Counted from the stretch's first letter, positions 1 through 11,745 are shown. The stretch: DNA of 64,000 bases from Ciona intestinalis (GCF_000224145.3 NC_020167.2:5094991-5158990); one strand, 5' to 3'. Notes: a model not told the origin generated them from the sequence alone. Made by a program: numbers and translations.

Positions 1-3000
1 GGCGTAGAAAAGTCGCTCTTTCTGGACCTTAAGTAAGATTGTTGCAGTAATATGGGATTAATGAGTAGTGGAGTACAATATAAGTAATATGATTGCAGTT
101 GATAAGACCTATTGTTATTGGCATGCAAAATGACACACTTCATTTAAATATAACTTAATATTAAAATAGTATTTGAGATATAGTAGGGTGGGGGAAGATG
201 GGACACCTTTGGCACATGATATCCAAATATTCTGATCGTCTTTTAAACAATTAACAACGATCTAGGGGAGTCGCGAGGATACGCTTTTATAATTCTTTGC
301 ATTTTCTTTGTTTACTGCCAAATTGGGCAAGAAAATAGAATAAAAAGGTGTCCCATCCTCCCCCAACCTACTATACTATAAAATAATATATTACTCAGTT
401 CTAATTAGGTAAGTGGTAAAAAAAATTAAAATAACTATATATTGTTACAATATTATTATTGTAACTGTATATTCTCTTAAGATAAAGAAATGTTGTGGTA
501 AAATAAGTAACAGATTTTACGTTTGTTGTTTGGTGTTAAAACAATTCATCATACATATTTAAATATGACATAAAAACTTCCATACAGTCTTTAATTTAAG
601 ATTAATTACAAATTTCAACCGAAGTTGAAAACCAACCTTTCCAGGATGCATACCACTCCAATAGTTGGTCAGAATTTGGGCAAGACGAATCAGAACTACA
701 TGTACTTGCATTTTCTACAACAGGATTTTCTAGGATATGACGACGCACATGCATGGCTGTCATCCTGGAAAATAAAATAAACATTTGTAAGTTAAAATTA
801 GCATTAAATTGCTACAGAACAGAACTTTTTCAGGATTAAGATGCTGAAAAAACACATTCTAAAGAACAAAATTGGCTGTTATGACTGTCTTTTGGGAAAA
901 ACGTTGCAAGTTGGGATTAGCATTTTAATGCTATAGAGTAAAACTTATTCGGGACCATGACTTTTAAAGAACAAAATTTTAGCATTGTGAACAGTAATGT
1001 GAACGAACAAGCTTAAAACTAATAAGACAGTGTGTAAATAAAGTTATTAATATTATTCCGCTGACCAGTTCGCTTCCGGTTTCCGATGATCATGATCCAC
1101 ATGAGGATCAGGGGTTGTGAGACTCCTCCGGTGATGTAGAGATGGGATTCGGATAAAGGAAGATGGAATTCCCGCTTCCACTGCAGGAAGATGGAAAGGC
1201 TTTGATTCAATCTGCAGATCACAGTTTTAGAAATAATATATTAGTAGAATGCAATACAGGACAATTGTAGAATTGTAGAATACAATACCTTTTTACTTTA
1301 TTTTCTTGTCCCATTTGGTAGTAAACAAAGAACATTCAAAGAATTAAAAAAACTATATCTTCACCCTTCACGACTAATAGACTGTTGTTAATTGTTTAAA
1401 ACACGGTCGGGACATTTGGATATTATGTGCTAAAGGTGTCCTATCTTCCCCCAGACCCCCACCCTATATATATTTTATTTTTTGTAGTTTTTCATAAGAG
1501 CCATAAAAAATTTATTTAATAAAAAAATCTTTTATAAAAAAACTCAATTCACAAAAACACCTTGGTAAATATTTTAAAAGACGCCAATGATGTCTGATGT
1601 AATTTGTTGTGCCCTCTTTATGAGCTTTTAATACCCCCTTGTATAAAAATTGCTGTAGAAGCTGTGTAATGGATGATATCAACAAAATCAAAAAAATCTG
1701 CTTTAGAACCTGGATGATATTAACAAAATTAAGAATAGATTATAATAAACATAACTTACAGGGGGTAAGAGGTGGTTACGACTCATCACATCTTCCTCAG
1801 TTCTGATGTAAGCACTTTTCGTTCGATGAAATCGCTGAATCATCCTATTTTTGGTCAAACGTTGCCGAGTCGCTCGACTTATCTCGGTGCTGATTGGAGT
1901 AAATTGTTCTGATGGAAATCTTTCTGATGCTAAAAAAATAAAACTTTATATAATATATATTTATTAGGGACACAACAGTCCATAAATAAGACCAAATTTT
2001 CATTTTTAACATTTCGGTTTAAAATACTAAATCAGCATTAGTGCTAAATTTGAAATGTTTAAAATTTGTATTACTTCCTCAAAATAAACAATAAATATAG
2101 GTTGTTGTATTAAATAAATAAATATATATATATAATATATATATAAAACATAATATTTATATCCCCCCAAAAAATTACATGTCATTTAATAGTGTGCATT
2201 AAATTTGAATTTTTGTAAAGGAAAATTTATTTTGTTCTTTGCACATTGCTTATATATAAACTATCAGAATGTATGTTCTAATAAAGATATTTATTCATTG
2301 AATATGAAACTATATCTGCAGTCAAGTAGGGTGAAAAAATCTATACATATATTATATATATATATATAAAAAAAGTAAAATTTTAAAAAAATCCTCAAAA
2401 GCAATTTCTTGTATGTTTATATTTAGGGAGGACACTTGTTGATAAATTGGTCCAATCAATCAACAGCTTTATGACATCATAATAATATGATGGCCCTTGA
2501 AACACCATCAAGAGATTGTGCCACTCAGTGAGTAACCAAGTGCCTCCAGCACAATAAGCCTTGTACAACAGGTTATACTGCTATGTAACCATGTGGTTAC
2601 AAAACTAGAAGAAACTATGCACATGTATCAGTACAGCTACTGTCCATATACTAACACCACAAGAATGTGGCAGCTCAACAGGAATTTATGGTGGTGAATT
2701 AAACAGACAGAAAGGGCTAGATAGTAAAAAGAATACAGATAATTCCTATGTAGGCTATTGATTGAGTCAGCAGTCACATGTTATTACAATGTGTTTAAGT
2801 AGTAGTTTTTTTATTGTAGAGTTGTTTATTATCAGCAAATCCATTGTAAATGCCATGCTTTTGAATTGATATGAAATAACAAGTTCCTGAATAACATTTA
2901 CAAGTTTTTGTACATGGTGAAGTAGTAACTTAATATCTAAGCACAGCTATCAACAATAGAAACATTACAATAGCTATTATGACGTTGTCAGGACGGTAAA

Positions 3001-5626
3001 GACAAGTAGTGGATCTTTAGGACAATGAAATTCCAAAATTAATTATTTAAATGCCATACGCCATTTATAGGTATTTTATAACAATATACAAAAAAGTAAT
3101 CAACCATATAAAAATGTCTAATTTAGCAGCCTAAAAAAAATTTAAAAAAATGATGAGTTTTAATTTGGTGATAACATGGTAGCGGGAAAAGAATGTTTTT
3201 CCAAATGCTGGTTAATTTTCAGTTACCTGAATACATAAAATCTCGGTGCAGAATTGGTTCAACAGCGGTCCATAGTAATTGAAATTGAGGAAAGTTACTG
3301 ATTGAAATAAGTCGTTTCAATACACCACAGCGCTGTAATGTTAAACACAAAAATTACGCAATATGTACAAGTGCGTTGGGTTCAGAAATAAGTTAGCTGT
3401 CCATTCCTGCTTTATATTTTTGCTACAACTTTTGATAAATGTATAGGCCTATATGTTATATAGACATATTAGTGTTCGCCAATATATATAAATATATATT
3501 TATATAGTAAATACACTTTAACTCCTAATCAAATGGGTAGATGACAGATGTAGTTTAATGGCAAACTTATATGTTCAAATCTCATGGCTACACACGTTTA
3601 TTCCATTAATATACCAAACATAGGGCAGGATCCACATTGTTTGGTTAAATAAAGCGTAGCAGAATGTGAACCTGCATTTAAAATTTAATAAAAGTAGATA
3701 ATTCGATAGTGTTGCCTGACAGTGACCGATTGTTAGTAATCTGTCCTGCCCATCAAAATAAAACTTTAATAAAAGGCGTAAAAAACGCATAAAAGTTTCT
3801 GAAGACTAAAATCCCCCCCACAAATTTTTTCAAATTTTTCAAGCTGGGATTAAACTATAACCACATGCAAATAAAACAATCGTTTAAAACCTGTAAATGT
3901 GACCAATTCTCAAACCAGATTGCAAGTTCATCCAGTTGTTTCTGGAACGAAACATCCTCTGGTTCATTGATCATTAATTTGTCTTCATGGTTTGTCACTG
4001 GTTGACCAGAATATTTTAAATCGCGTATTCTACGAGATTTGAAATTGTATGAAGAAAATCTTTCACATCATAATCTACATACTGAACTGTTTGCTCCATC
4101 TCCATGTTTCTAAAAGGATTAGAATCTAGAGAATTAATGAATTAAAAAGAATTCTTAATTTTATATATATTATATATACAATTCCACATTGTCTGCCTAG
4201 TGAATATGTGTAACTTAACTCGTAGTATTACACATTGCAGTCTTTTATAAATGTAACCAAAAACGACAGTTCATTAACCACAGGTGTTCCAAACACTTTT
4301 GTTCCCCTACGAGTTACTACATATTTAAATTTGTATTTTTTTAAAGATATTTCATTAATGCATGGGCATGGCTAATAAAAAAGACAGCCCATATCGATAT
4401 CGATATGTGATTACTGACTTGAGACAATTGTCGTTTAGTGTCCTACCCTATGACATGCTTAAAGGGTAGCAGCATTTAGTATCGAACACATAGCATAAAA
4501 ATACCAAAACAGGCTAAAAAAAACATTTTCCAACAAGTAAAATAACTCTTACCCTTTTTGCATGGGCCCTTTTATGCGCGTGAGTACCCGCATATTTACT
4601 CGCAAAAGCATACTTAACAGTAACACGCATAACGTCATAAGCGTGTCATCTGCTGTAGAAGGTTGGTTGCTACTCGCATTATGCGAGTAAAGAAAAGTAT
4701 ATTGAAAGTACAGTTTCACTTTTAAGGGATTAATCTTTTTTTCGGGTATTATTTTTACAGCTTTTAGTTCATCATAACACCATAAAGTATCAGAACTTAT
4801 TTTATAAACTAGATTTAACAATATTACGCTAAAATAGGCTAACTCAATGTTGATACGCGCATAAATTAATGACCATGCAAAATAACGAGGTTAGCGAGTT
4901 ATCATATGACGAGTTAATGCGGATCGTTATTCGCATTAACTTTTTACCATGCAAAAAGGGTATCTGATGTGCATTCGTAATTGAAATATTTTCAATATGT
5001 TTCACACAGTTTCAGTGTGATCAAAAAATAACTTTATGTTATGCGCAACAAAAACACAATAAATAGTACACAGAACAACGTTACAGAACAACAAAATAAT
5101 TTTCATTTCACCATTAACTAGCCTAACTTTGAGAACATACCTGTTCTGCTTTATTTAACAGGGAGAATGACCAAGTCATAGATTGTTGTTTATTGACTCA
5201 GCTGTTTCTCTTTCGTTTGGAGTGGGTTGTCGCTCAGGAACAGAAACATTGTATAATAGCTTGTTTCACTCCGGTGCGCTTGGTTTTAAAAAAATTATAA
5301 TTTCATTTTGCAACAAATCTGGTCAATTTATTGTTTGGTAATATTTAAAATTAAAAAAAAAATCGCTTTAGGGTTTCGTCCAGATTGCCGTAGTATATTG
5401 TTTTACATTTACGCAATAAATCATTTATCTATAACTTCTAAGACTTTTGTAGACAAATTCACCATAACGGCAAAAATATAATTACGATAAACGCTAAATG
5501 CACCCAAAGATTTATTAAAAACTTACACATTGGCTTGTCGAACACATCATTTTTTATCTCCCCTGAAATTTTTACAGGAGACACCAAAGCTACCAGAAGA
5601 ATTTCATAAGTTGCCCACGTAACCAT
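1..5626 (-). CDS. Unrecognised multi-exon gene with two W-x3-W-x4-R motifs, partial at the left edge
   Basis: Exons read on the minus strand: 5626-5529, 4029-3891, 3332-3227, 1929-1760, 1211-1066, 764-637 and 27-1, continuing off the window. Every junction is GT-AG and phase-compatible (phases 2,0,1,0,2,1), which is the main evidence for a real gene. The first exon starts ATG-GTT-ACG-TGG and encodes a hydrophobic N-terminus (EILLVALVSPV) that could be a signal peptide; its link to the second exon is the weakest step. Exon 2 ends in DELAIWFENWSHLQ and exon 3 continues RCGVLKRL. Exon 6 ends in DQLLEWYASWKG and exon 7 continues PERATFLR, giving a second copy of D-x-L-x2-W-x3-W-x4-R-x3-L. The middle is Arg/Ser/His/Pro-rich and looks disordered. 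From memory the motif resembles the segment before the F-box in FBXO16-type proteins, but no F-box is visible here. Alternatively the gene could stop at TAA 1055-1053 or TAA 604-602 if the last introns are retained. Function unknown. Confidence 0.6.
181..373 (+). mobile_element. MITE copy 1 (GTAGGGTGGGG family)
   Basis: Near full-length copy of the window's commonest repeat. It begins TAGTAGGGTGGGGGAAGATG and ends with the inverted equivalent (CCCCAACCTACTATA). TA bases flank it on both sides, as expected for a TA-target DNA transposon. The core contains the family landmarks ATATCCAAATATTCTGATCG and TTTGTTTACTGCCAA. No coding capacity. It lies in the last visible intron of the minus-strand gene. 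Confidence 0.85.
1285..1470 (-). mobile_element. MITE copy 2
   Basis: Reverse-oriented copy of the same family. It contains TTTGGTAGTAAACAAAGAAC, TTGTTAATTGTTTAAAAC and GGATATTATGTGCTAAAGG, and ends in TCTTCCCCCAGACCCCCACC. The left terminal repeat is truncated to the ACCTTTTTAC region. Intronic. Confidence 0.8.
4552..4960. mobile_element. 409-bp TA-flanked inverted-repeat element
   Basis: The ends are perfect inverted repeats: TA|CCCTTTTTGCATGG at the left and CCATGCAAAAAGGG|TA at the right, with a TA on each side as target duplication. The interior is unlike surrounding intron, with repeated ACTCGCA/TGCGAGT and GCGCATAA-type motifs. A 90-codon minus-strand open frame inside shows no recognisable domain and is probably fortuitous. 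The structure fits a non-autonomous Tc/mariner-like or related element inserted in intron 1 of the minus-strand gene. Confidence 0.75.
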
Positions 5627-5964
5627 TTGCCGTATAATGTCTGGACCGTGTGTAACTGCTTAGTATGTGGACCCGTAATGTGTACAACTGCGTTGGACTT
5701 AGTGATTGCTTAGCTGTCCATTACTATGTTATATTAAAGGCGGAGATAGCAAATATTTTATTGAATAAAAAAAAAATAAGCATGTTATGTGTTAAATGTG
5801 TACAATGTTAATTATGGATTTATACTGTTGAAAGCACTGAAGTAGTCATAATATATTTAAATTAATGTATCAATGTCATATTATCTTTAAAACTAATATG
5901 GTATGCCCATACATGTCTTTTATGAAACCCAGGTGCCTAGTATTTTAAACATATAAAATTTTCA
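5627..5964. promoter_or_regulatory. Short divergent intergenic region, candidate bidirectional promoter
   Basis: About 340 bp separates the start codon of the minus-strand W-motif gene (5626) from that of SLC35C1 (5965). The two genes are therefore head to head. Part of the interval (about 5677-5735) resembles sequence at 3365-3420. No TATA box in a convincing position was seen. Promoter function is inferred only from the arrangement. Confidence 0.4.
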
Positions 5965-8854
5965 ATGCATAAAGAGGGTGGTCACAAATCCGAAGAAATG
6001 GGAAGTAAATATGTTGTTTCGGAGAAGAAAGAAACATTACTTGTTAAATATATGCGTGTAGTTGGTGCTGTAGCTTTATACTGGAGTGTCAGTATTAGTA
6101 TGGTCTTCATCAATAAGTATCTTTTAAAGGTTAGTGCTTAAATAATTGTGTTGTGGTTGTTTGGTTTGAAATGTCAAGAATCATTTTATATCGATATTTG
6201 TGGATATATATATCTTCAATTTTAAAACTACAATTAAATCATCTCTTTGCAACTATATGCATTATGCAGCCTATAGCAGTTAAACTATTAATACTTTACG
6301 TGTAGCTAAATGTTGGTAGCTGGTTGTTGTTGTTATTATTACAGTATTATTACATGCTAAAAATATGCTTGTTTTTATTTCGTTATAAGTGGCTTGTTAT
6401 AAGTTATTGCAATCCTCAAAAGTCATATCAAATATGGTAAATGACAAAACTTTGTTTATTTCAGAGTGATCAGCTCAAGCTTAATGCCCCAATGTTTGTT
6501 ACCTGGTTTCAATGTGTAGTTACTGTACTTCTGTGCGTAATATGTTCACATGTATCTGCAAGGTGCGTGGTTACAGTTTTTGGCTTTTGTGGTTTACCAC
6601 CAGTGTAATGAAATTTGGTTTAACTTCATTATCTTCATACATAGGTGCCAAATCTGGGGTGACAGGTAGGCAGGCCAACCCTGGATTTTTTGCACTATTT
6701 TAATTACTAAATTTAAAACCACCAATTGGATGAATGTTTCTTCGTACAATTTTATACCCTGCTATTTAAAAAGTTTGGCACTTATGACTTTGTATGTGTT
6801 TTCACTACAGCATGCCCAATCTCATGACTTTCCCTTCCACAAAATTTGATGCTAAACTGTCAAGGGAAGCATTACCACTCAGCGTCGTGTTTGTTCTTAT
6901 GATAAGCTTCAACAACTTGTGCCTTGGTGAAGTTGGAGTTGCATTTTACACAATTGCACGATCTCTTGTTACAATCTTCAGTCTCATCTTTACTTACTTT
7001 ATATTAGGTAACACAGTGTGGTTTTTATTTCAAATTCAGATTGCTTGATACCACTATTATTCTCCTTGAATTTTATTAAGTAAAAGCCTAAATCATCTAG
7101 CAATCTGCAAAAAATTGATGATTTGCTTGGAAAAAAAATTTCCAACTCGATGGCTGTAATATGTAAATTGTATTACATTATGTTATGAGTGTAAACATTG
7201 GAATTTCTAAGATTTGTAAATTTGCTTCTAGGTAAGAAAACAACCTTGCCAGCATTATTTTGCTGTGGAATCATCCTTGGTGGGTTTTTCTTGGGCGTGA
7301 ATCAGCAAGGAGCTTCTCTAGGTAATGTAATAGATTTGTAATTAAATAATATATATTTTTAGGTCTATTTTTATATTTATTTTCATTTTCGCACATGAAG
7401 AAGAATGCAAAACGCAGAATATCCTAATTGTTATTGGGTTTCTTTGCAGTTTCTGTTCTCCTTAACCTGTGTATAGTTTAGTCGTTTGCATTATTCATAT
7501 GTGTATTGAACAAAACGTTTTGTGGATTGTGAAGCATTAATAAGTAATACAATAGGACACAGGTGTATTGAAAAACTGACTGCCTGCACTACAATGAATC
7601 ACAGTAATCACACTATTATGCGTTTATTGCATTGTTAAGTAGGTTGTTTCTAGTGTGAGCACAACAATAAAAATGTGCAGAAAACCTTTTCTTAGTCAGT
7701 GTATTAACTTATAACACCTTTTAAAAGCTAGTTCAGTAATTTAAAAATGTTTATTTGCACTTCTATTTAACAATATAACATAAAAAGTCACTAAACTTTA
7801 AATTTTATTATACTTTGTTCAACACTTTCTAAACTCCTAAAATAATTTTTCAGGTGGTTTGTCTATTAAAGGGACTCTGTATGGAGTGTTTTCTAGTGCA
7901 ATGGTTGCATTAAATGCAATTTACATTAAAAAAGTTCTTCCAAGCATGGACAACAATATATGGAAACTTACCTACTATAATAATGTCAACGCCTGTGCCA
8001 TGTTTATTCCGTTTATTCTTTTGTCAGAGGTAAACACCAGACTGACCAATTTGTGAATAACGTTGTGTGTACTTCCCTATTATTTCAGGTTTTTAGCCCT
8101 CAAGTATTGTTGTTTAGAAACTGTTTAAAACTATATATCAGCACCAGACACCAGTAGTTTGCAACTTAACTGTAACTTGATCATTTTTGATTAGATTTCT
8201 GAGATAATGTCCTTCCCTTACCTGTTCAATCTACACTTTTGGTTTTTGATGTGCGTAGCTGGATTTTTTGGTTTCATTATGGGTTATGTGGTAGGATTTG
8301 AGATCAAAGTGACTACTCCTGTTACACATACTGTCAGTGGTGTGGCAAAAGCATGTCTGCAAACTGTTATTGCTGTTCTGTATTCACATGAAGTAAGTCG
8401 GGATGATCTTATTTCAAATAAGCATTATTTAGGTTTATGTTGCTTACTGTTTAACATAAAAGGCATTATTAACAAGATACTATGACATTTCTTTAAAACC
8501 TATAAGCAACAATATAAATGAAAATTAGTTTTATTCGGCCAATGCTCAAACTGTGATTAATGTGTTACCATCACATAGTGCTGGACCAATGGACTTTAAA
8601 TATGTATGTCTCACCAAAAATTATTTTAACTCAATTCACACTATACATCTGTATAGACTATAGTGTTTAATTTTTTAACATAAGTATTTATGTTTTAGTC
8701 TAAAAGTGCTTTGTGGTGGTTTTCCAACATTATGGTTCTGTTTGGGACGGGATGCTACTCTGTTGTCAAAAGCATGGACATGAAACGTGAACACACTGCA
8801 ACTGTTGTGAAGCAAACAGATGAAAATGGTGAGCAGAAGACTTCTCTGGTATAA
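5965..8854 (+). CDS. SLC35C1: GDP-fucose transporter (SLC35C1)
   Basis: Imports GDP-fucose into the Golgi lumen for fucosylation. Exons: 5965-6129, 6465-6562, 6811-7007, 7232-7321, 7854-8029, 8195-8392 and 8699-8854, with all phases consistent; 359 residues (human 364). An in-frame TAG upstream makes ATG 5965 the first usable start. Recognisable segments in order: YWSVSISMVFINKYLL, LPLSVVFVLMISFNNLCL, VGVAFYTIARSL, LNAIYIKKVLP, YYNNVNACAMF, THTVSGVAKACLQTV and ALWWFSNIMVLFGTG. These align with the vertebrate family throughout, with about ten membrane segments. The hydrophilic C-terminus is lysine- and glutamate-containing and cytosolic in the family. Head to head with the minus-strand W-motif gene. 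Intact, with no frameshift seen. Confidence 0.95.
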
Positions 8855-10166
8855 ACAAGTTAAACAACCCTGTAAAAATATCGCACTTCTTGCCTCCTTA
8901 CCAAGTATATTCCAGTGAAGTGTGTATAAAAAGAATAGTTTTAAACTTACACGGAAAACTTTAAACTTTGTGTTAAAATTGTAAGAGCAAATATTTTTAA
9001 ACAACATAATTTTCGCTGCTGTTAATGCGATCGTGCATTTTTATGCATCGCTTTTCACTTTTCATATTTTTCAACCAGTCAATTGTTCTTTTGAACTCTT
9101 TAAGCTATTATACCTTTATAAGATAAACTTTTAAACAACTATACCAAACTGTGCAGTTTAAATTTTTGCAGTTTTGAGTACTCAAGCTTATTAATTATTC
9201 TTATGTTAAACTGTATGTCATTTCATCTCTCTATCCTTGGCTTATAGAACATTTGCTTTTCTCTTCACAAATGTGCCAATGCCATGATTTTGAAGCCGTT
9301 TTTTTTACAAAAAGTTTAAATGCTATGATTTTGCAGCCGTTTTTTTTTCACAAAAAGTTTTACCATTGGAGAAAAAATTATCTACACAATACGGTTAAAA
9401 CATAAAGCTACAATCCTAGAAAGTAGAGTTTTTGATAACCAATTTAACTAGTTCTAAATATTACAATATGTATATTAGATCTTTTTGCACTTACTCTCTT
9501 TTGTTCATTTCAAACATACAATTTCTCACTATTCTGTTCTGATGTAAGTTTACTTTATTTTAGTATTCTGGAAATTTTATTAATTCAGATTGACAATGTA
9601 AGTGCTGCTTTAACACATTTATAGATTAGGCCAAACTTACATATTTAAGTATATACTTCGTTACTATACTCGTTTTAAAGTAGAAATTCAAAAAATTAAA
9701 AGGAACCCAAAATTTGTGTGGTATGACTATAACTTTAAATCTTTGTTTAGATAAATGGTTGATACAGCGCAAATAAATGCAAGACGAAATAAGAGAAGAA
9801 AGTATTCGGAAACTATTTTAATTTATTTATTTTACTTTTATTTAAAAGTGCAATCAGACATGGTACATACAAAGTGATGAAACAGTAAAATTGAAAATAC
9901 ATACACAGACAAGGTGATTAAAAACTGGCAAGAGCTTGACAAAAATAAATCCTTTTTTTTCATGGCACTTCACACACATTTCGTTGCTCTTATTTTTTAG
10001 ACTTGATTTTGTCAATTTAATTGAATTTTCTTATTTTGGTGTAAGTGTAAGTATTTAGAACAAAGACAACGTGATAAAAACTGGTAAAAGCTTGACAAAA
10101 TGAATCCTTTTTTTCATGGCACTTCGCACATATTTTGTTGCTCACACTTTTTTAAACTTAATTTTG
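8855..10166. other. Intergenic region between convergent genes, with tandem duplications
   Basis: Holds the 3' flank of SLC35C1 and the 3' flank of the minus-strand small gene. A roughly 48-bp local duplication (9282-9363, AATGCCATGATTTTG and AATGCTATGATTTTG copies) lies in it. The roughly 155-bp duplication starting at 9908 is listed separately. The run near 9816-9845, read on the minus strand, contains AATAAA-like signals that could end the small gene's transcript. No further gene was supported. Confidence 0.5.
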
Positions 10167-10217
10167 TCAATTCAATCGAATTTTCTTATTTTGGTGTAGG
10201 GACGACAAGTATTTAGA
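9908..10217. repeat. Two-unit tandem duplication spanning the 3' end of a coding exon
   Basis: Unit 1 is about 9908-10065 and unit 2 about 10066-10217. Both start GACAA(G/C)GTGATAAAAACTGG-like and contain CATGGCACTTC, GAATTTTCTTATTTTGGTGTA and AAGTATTTAGAACA. Unit 2 contains the last codons and stop of the 108-residue minus-strand gene. Unit 1 keeps the same reading frame and stop (TGA at 10014-10012). Confidence 0.8.
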
Positions 10218-11290
10218 ACAGAACCTCCTTTCATGCGTGTTCAGGGAAGATTGGTTTGTTTTTGCATAATAGTCCTGAAACATACGATTCTTAAAACTAT
10301 GCAGATTTAAGTAATAAAAAGAGAAAAATTACAACTATATATGTATTTTTAGTTAAGTACCTTTCGAAACATGTACTTAGTTTTGCAAAGAAAATAAGAT
10401 GTACAATATAGACAAAAGACACACAGACCTACAATTGTAGCGGGATCGATTACTATACCATTATTATTTGAGACTCACCACTGAGCCATAGCGTTGAAAG
10501 GTAAATTGTAAATTTGTAATTATATGAAAGCAATAATAAAATTGTTCCAATGCCATCTATGAGGTTAGCCCACATAAAAATGATGCATAGCTCAACCACA
10601 TGCTCCTGTATATCATTGTATACATAAATACACATATGGCTTGATGCACTACATATGTTTAAAGGTAAATGACTATTATAGTGTAAATTTTAATTACAGT
10701 AACTAGTAAAGCTCGTACTATGAAAATCCAGCTCAGCGCTGCAGATATATACAATTATTTTACCAAGCAGAGTTGCGTTGATTTTGCAAGAGATTTCATA
10801 ACAGATCCATATGCTTCATCCAGTGTTGTATCTTTACAAGTTTCCTGTAGCAATAGGAGATTAGAAATTACATGCAACTAAAAAGGAATAGTTCTCAGTT
10901 TGGCACTAGTGAAGAATCTTCCGGTACATAGCAGAATACGCTGGTGGAAAGTGTTAGTGGTTGGTGGTTACTGGTTAGGTGTTGATGGTTAGGGGGTTAG
11001 TGGTTACCAAATAGGGGCGGAGGGACTCTTCACTAGCACCATCAGTTTTCTCCTAGTGTAGTTTTGTAAACTAGATGTTAAAAACCATTGGAAACACAGA
11101 AAACCAACACAAAACATAAGCAAATTACCAATAACACCTACAACAGCATTACCTTAAATGAAGTCGTTTTGTAATGGTCCTTTCTCGTATAATTAATATT
11201 TTGTGACTTCACTTTGCGCAACACGCATTTTGCTTGTTCGTTGGATCGTTGTAACGTGCTGTTAAGCCAATCATAACTTGAATCGTTCAT
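10167..11290 (-). CDS. Unrecognised three-exon gene, 108-residue protein
   Basis: Exons on the minus strand: 11290-11153 (46 codons, ATG start), 10844-10764 (27 codons) and 10274-10167 (35 codons plus TGA). Both introns are phase 0 with good GT-AG sites: AAG|GTAATG, GCTACAG|GAA, TTG|GTAAAA and GTTTCAG|GAC. The product is hydrophilic and basic, starts MNDSSYDWLNSTLQRS, has a middle segment TLDEAYGSVMKSLAKST that could be helical, and ends HQNKKIRLN. It has no signal peptide or membrane segment and four cysteines in total. I do not recognise the family. Exons this short fall below ordinary ORF detection, so it could easily be missed. It sits between SLC35C1 (convergent) and the insulin-like gene (same strand). 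It may have more 5' untranslated exons. Confidence 0.6.
10940..11008. repeat. GGTTAG/TGGTTA-rich simple-sequence tract
   Basis: A G- and T-rich stretch of repeated TGGTTA, GGTTAG and GTTGATGG units (GGTTGGTGGTTACTGG, GGTTAGGGGGTTAGTGG). It lies in intron 1 of the small minus-strand gene. Probably a decayed minisatellite. The G-runs are too few to claim a quadruplex. Confidence 0.6.
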
Positions 11291-11460
11291 TGAAACATAG
11301 AGAAACGAACACACTACAATTTACCAAACAGTAACAGAATCAGAAGTTTGTGTTGTGTGTATAATCCGCGTGGTGGCGACAGAGATCAATAAAAAGTAAC
11401 TACCACGGAATAGTTTTGTAAATCTGTCGCAAATTGACGCTAAAAGCAAAGCGCTAAAAG

Positions 11461-11745
11461 CAGTGGCGTATCATCGACCCCGCGAACCCCGCAGCCGCGG
11501 GGGGGGGGGGCACTCGAATTAGGGGCCTACTATAATACCCGATAGAAAATAAACCACATATAAATTGTTGTTACGTCGCAAAGTAAGCTTCGCCGTCGTA
11601 ACCCAATAACATGACAACGTACGTGGTAATTTAAACATTTAAATAAGTTTGTAAAACGGGGGGTCACCGCAGATGTTGTGATAAAAAAGGGGACCCACAT
11701 ACAAGCCTTGCGAGGGGGGGGGCTCTTAATCTTAAATAGCCACTG
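11461..11745. mobile_element. hAT-type non-autonomous element with perfect 8-bp target duplication
   Basis: The element begins CAGTGGCGTATC and ends TAGCCACTG, the inverted CAGTGGCTA. It is flanked on both sides by the identical 8-mer GCTAAAAG (11453-11460 and 11746-11753), the target-site length typical of hAT transposons. Internally it has long G runs just inside each end (11501-11512, 11714-11722). It is 285 bp with no transposase frame. The length heterogeneity of the G runs should be treated with caution in assembly. Confidence 0.85.

Noticed and set aside
4549..4821. 90-codon minus-strand open frame
   Set aside because: It lies inside the 409-bp inverted-repeat element, has no domain and starts within the terminal repeat. 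Likely chance.
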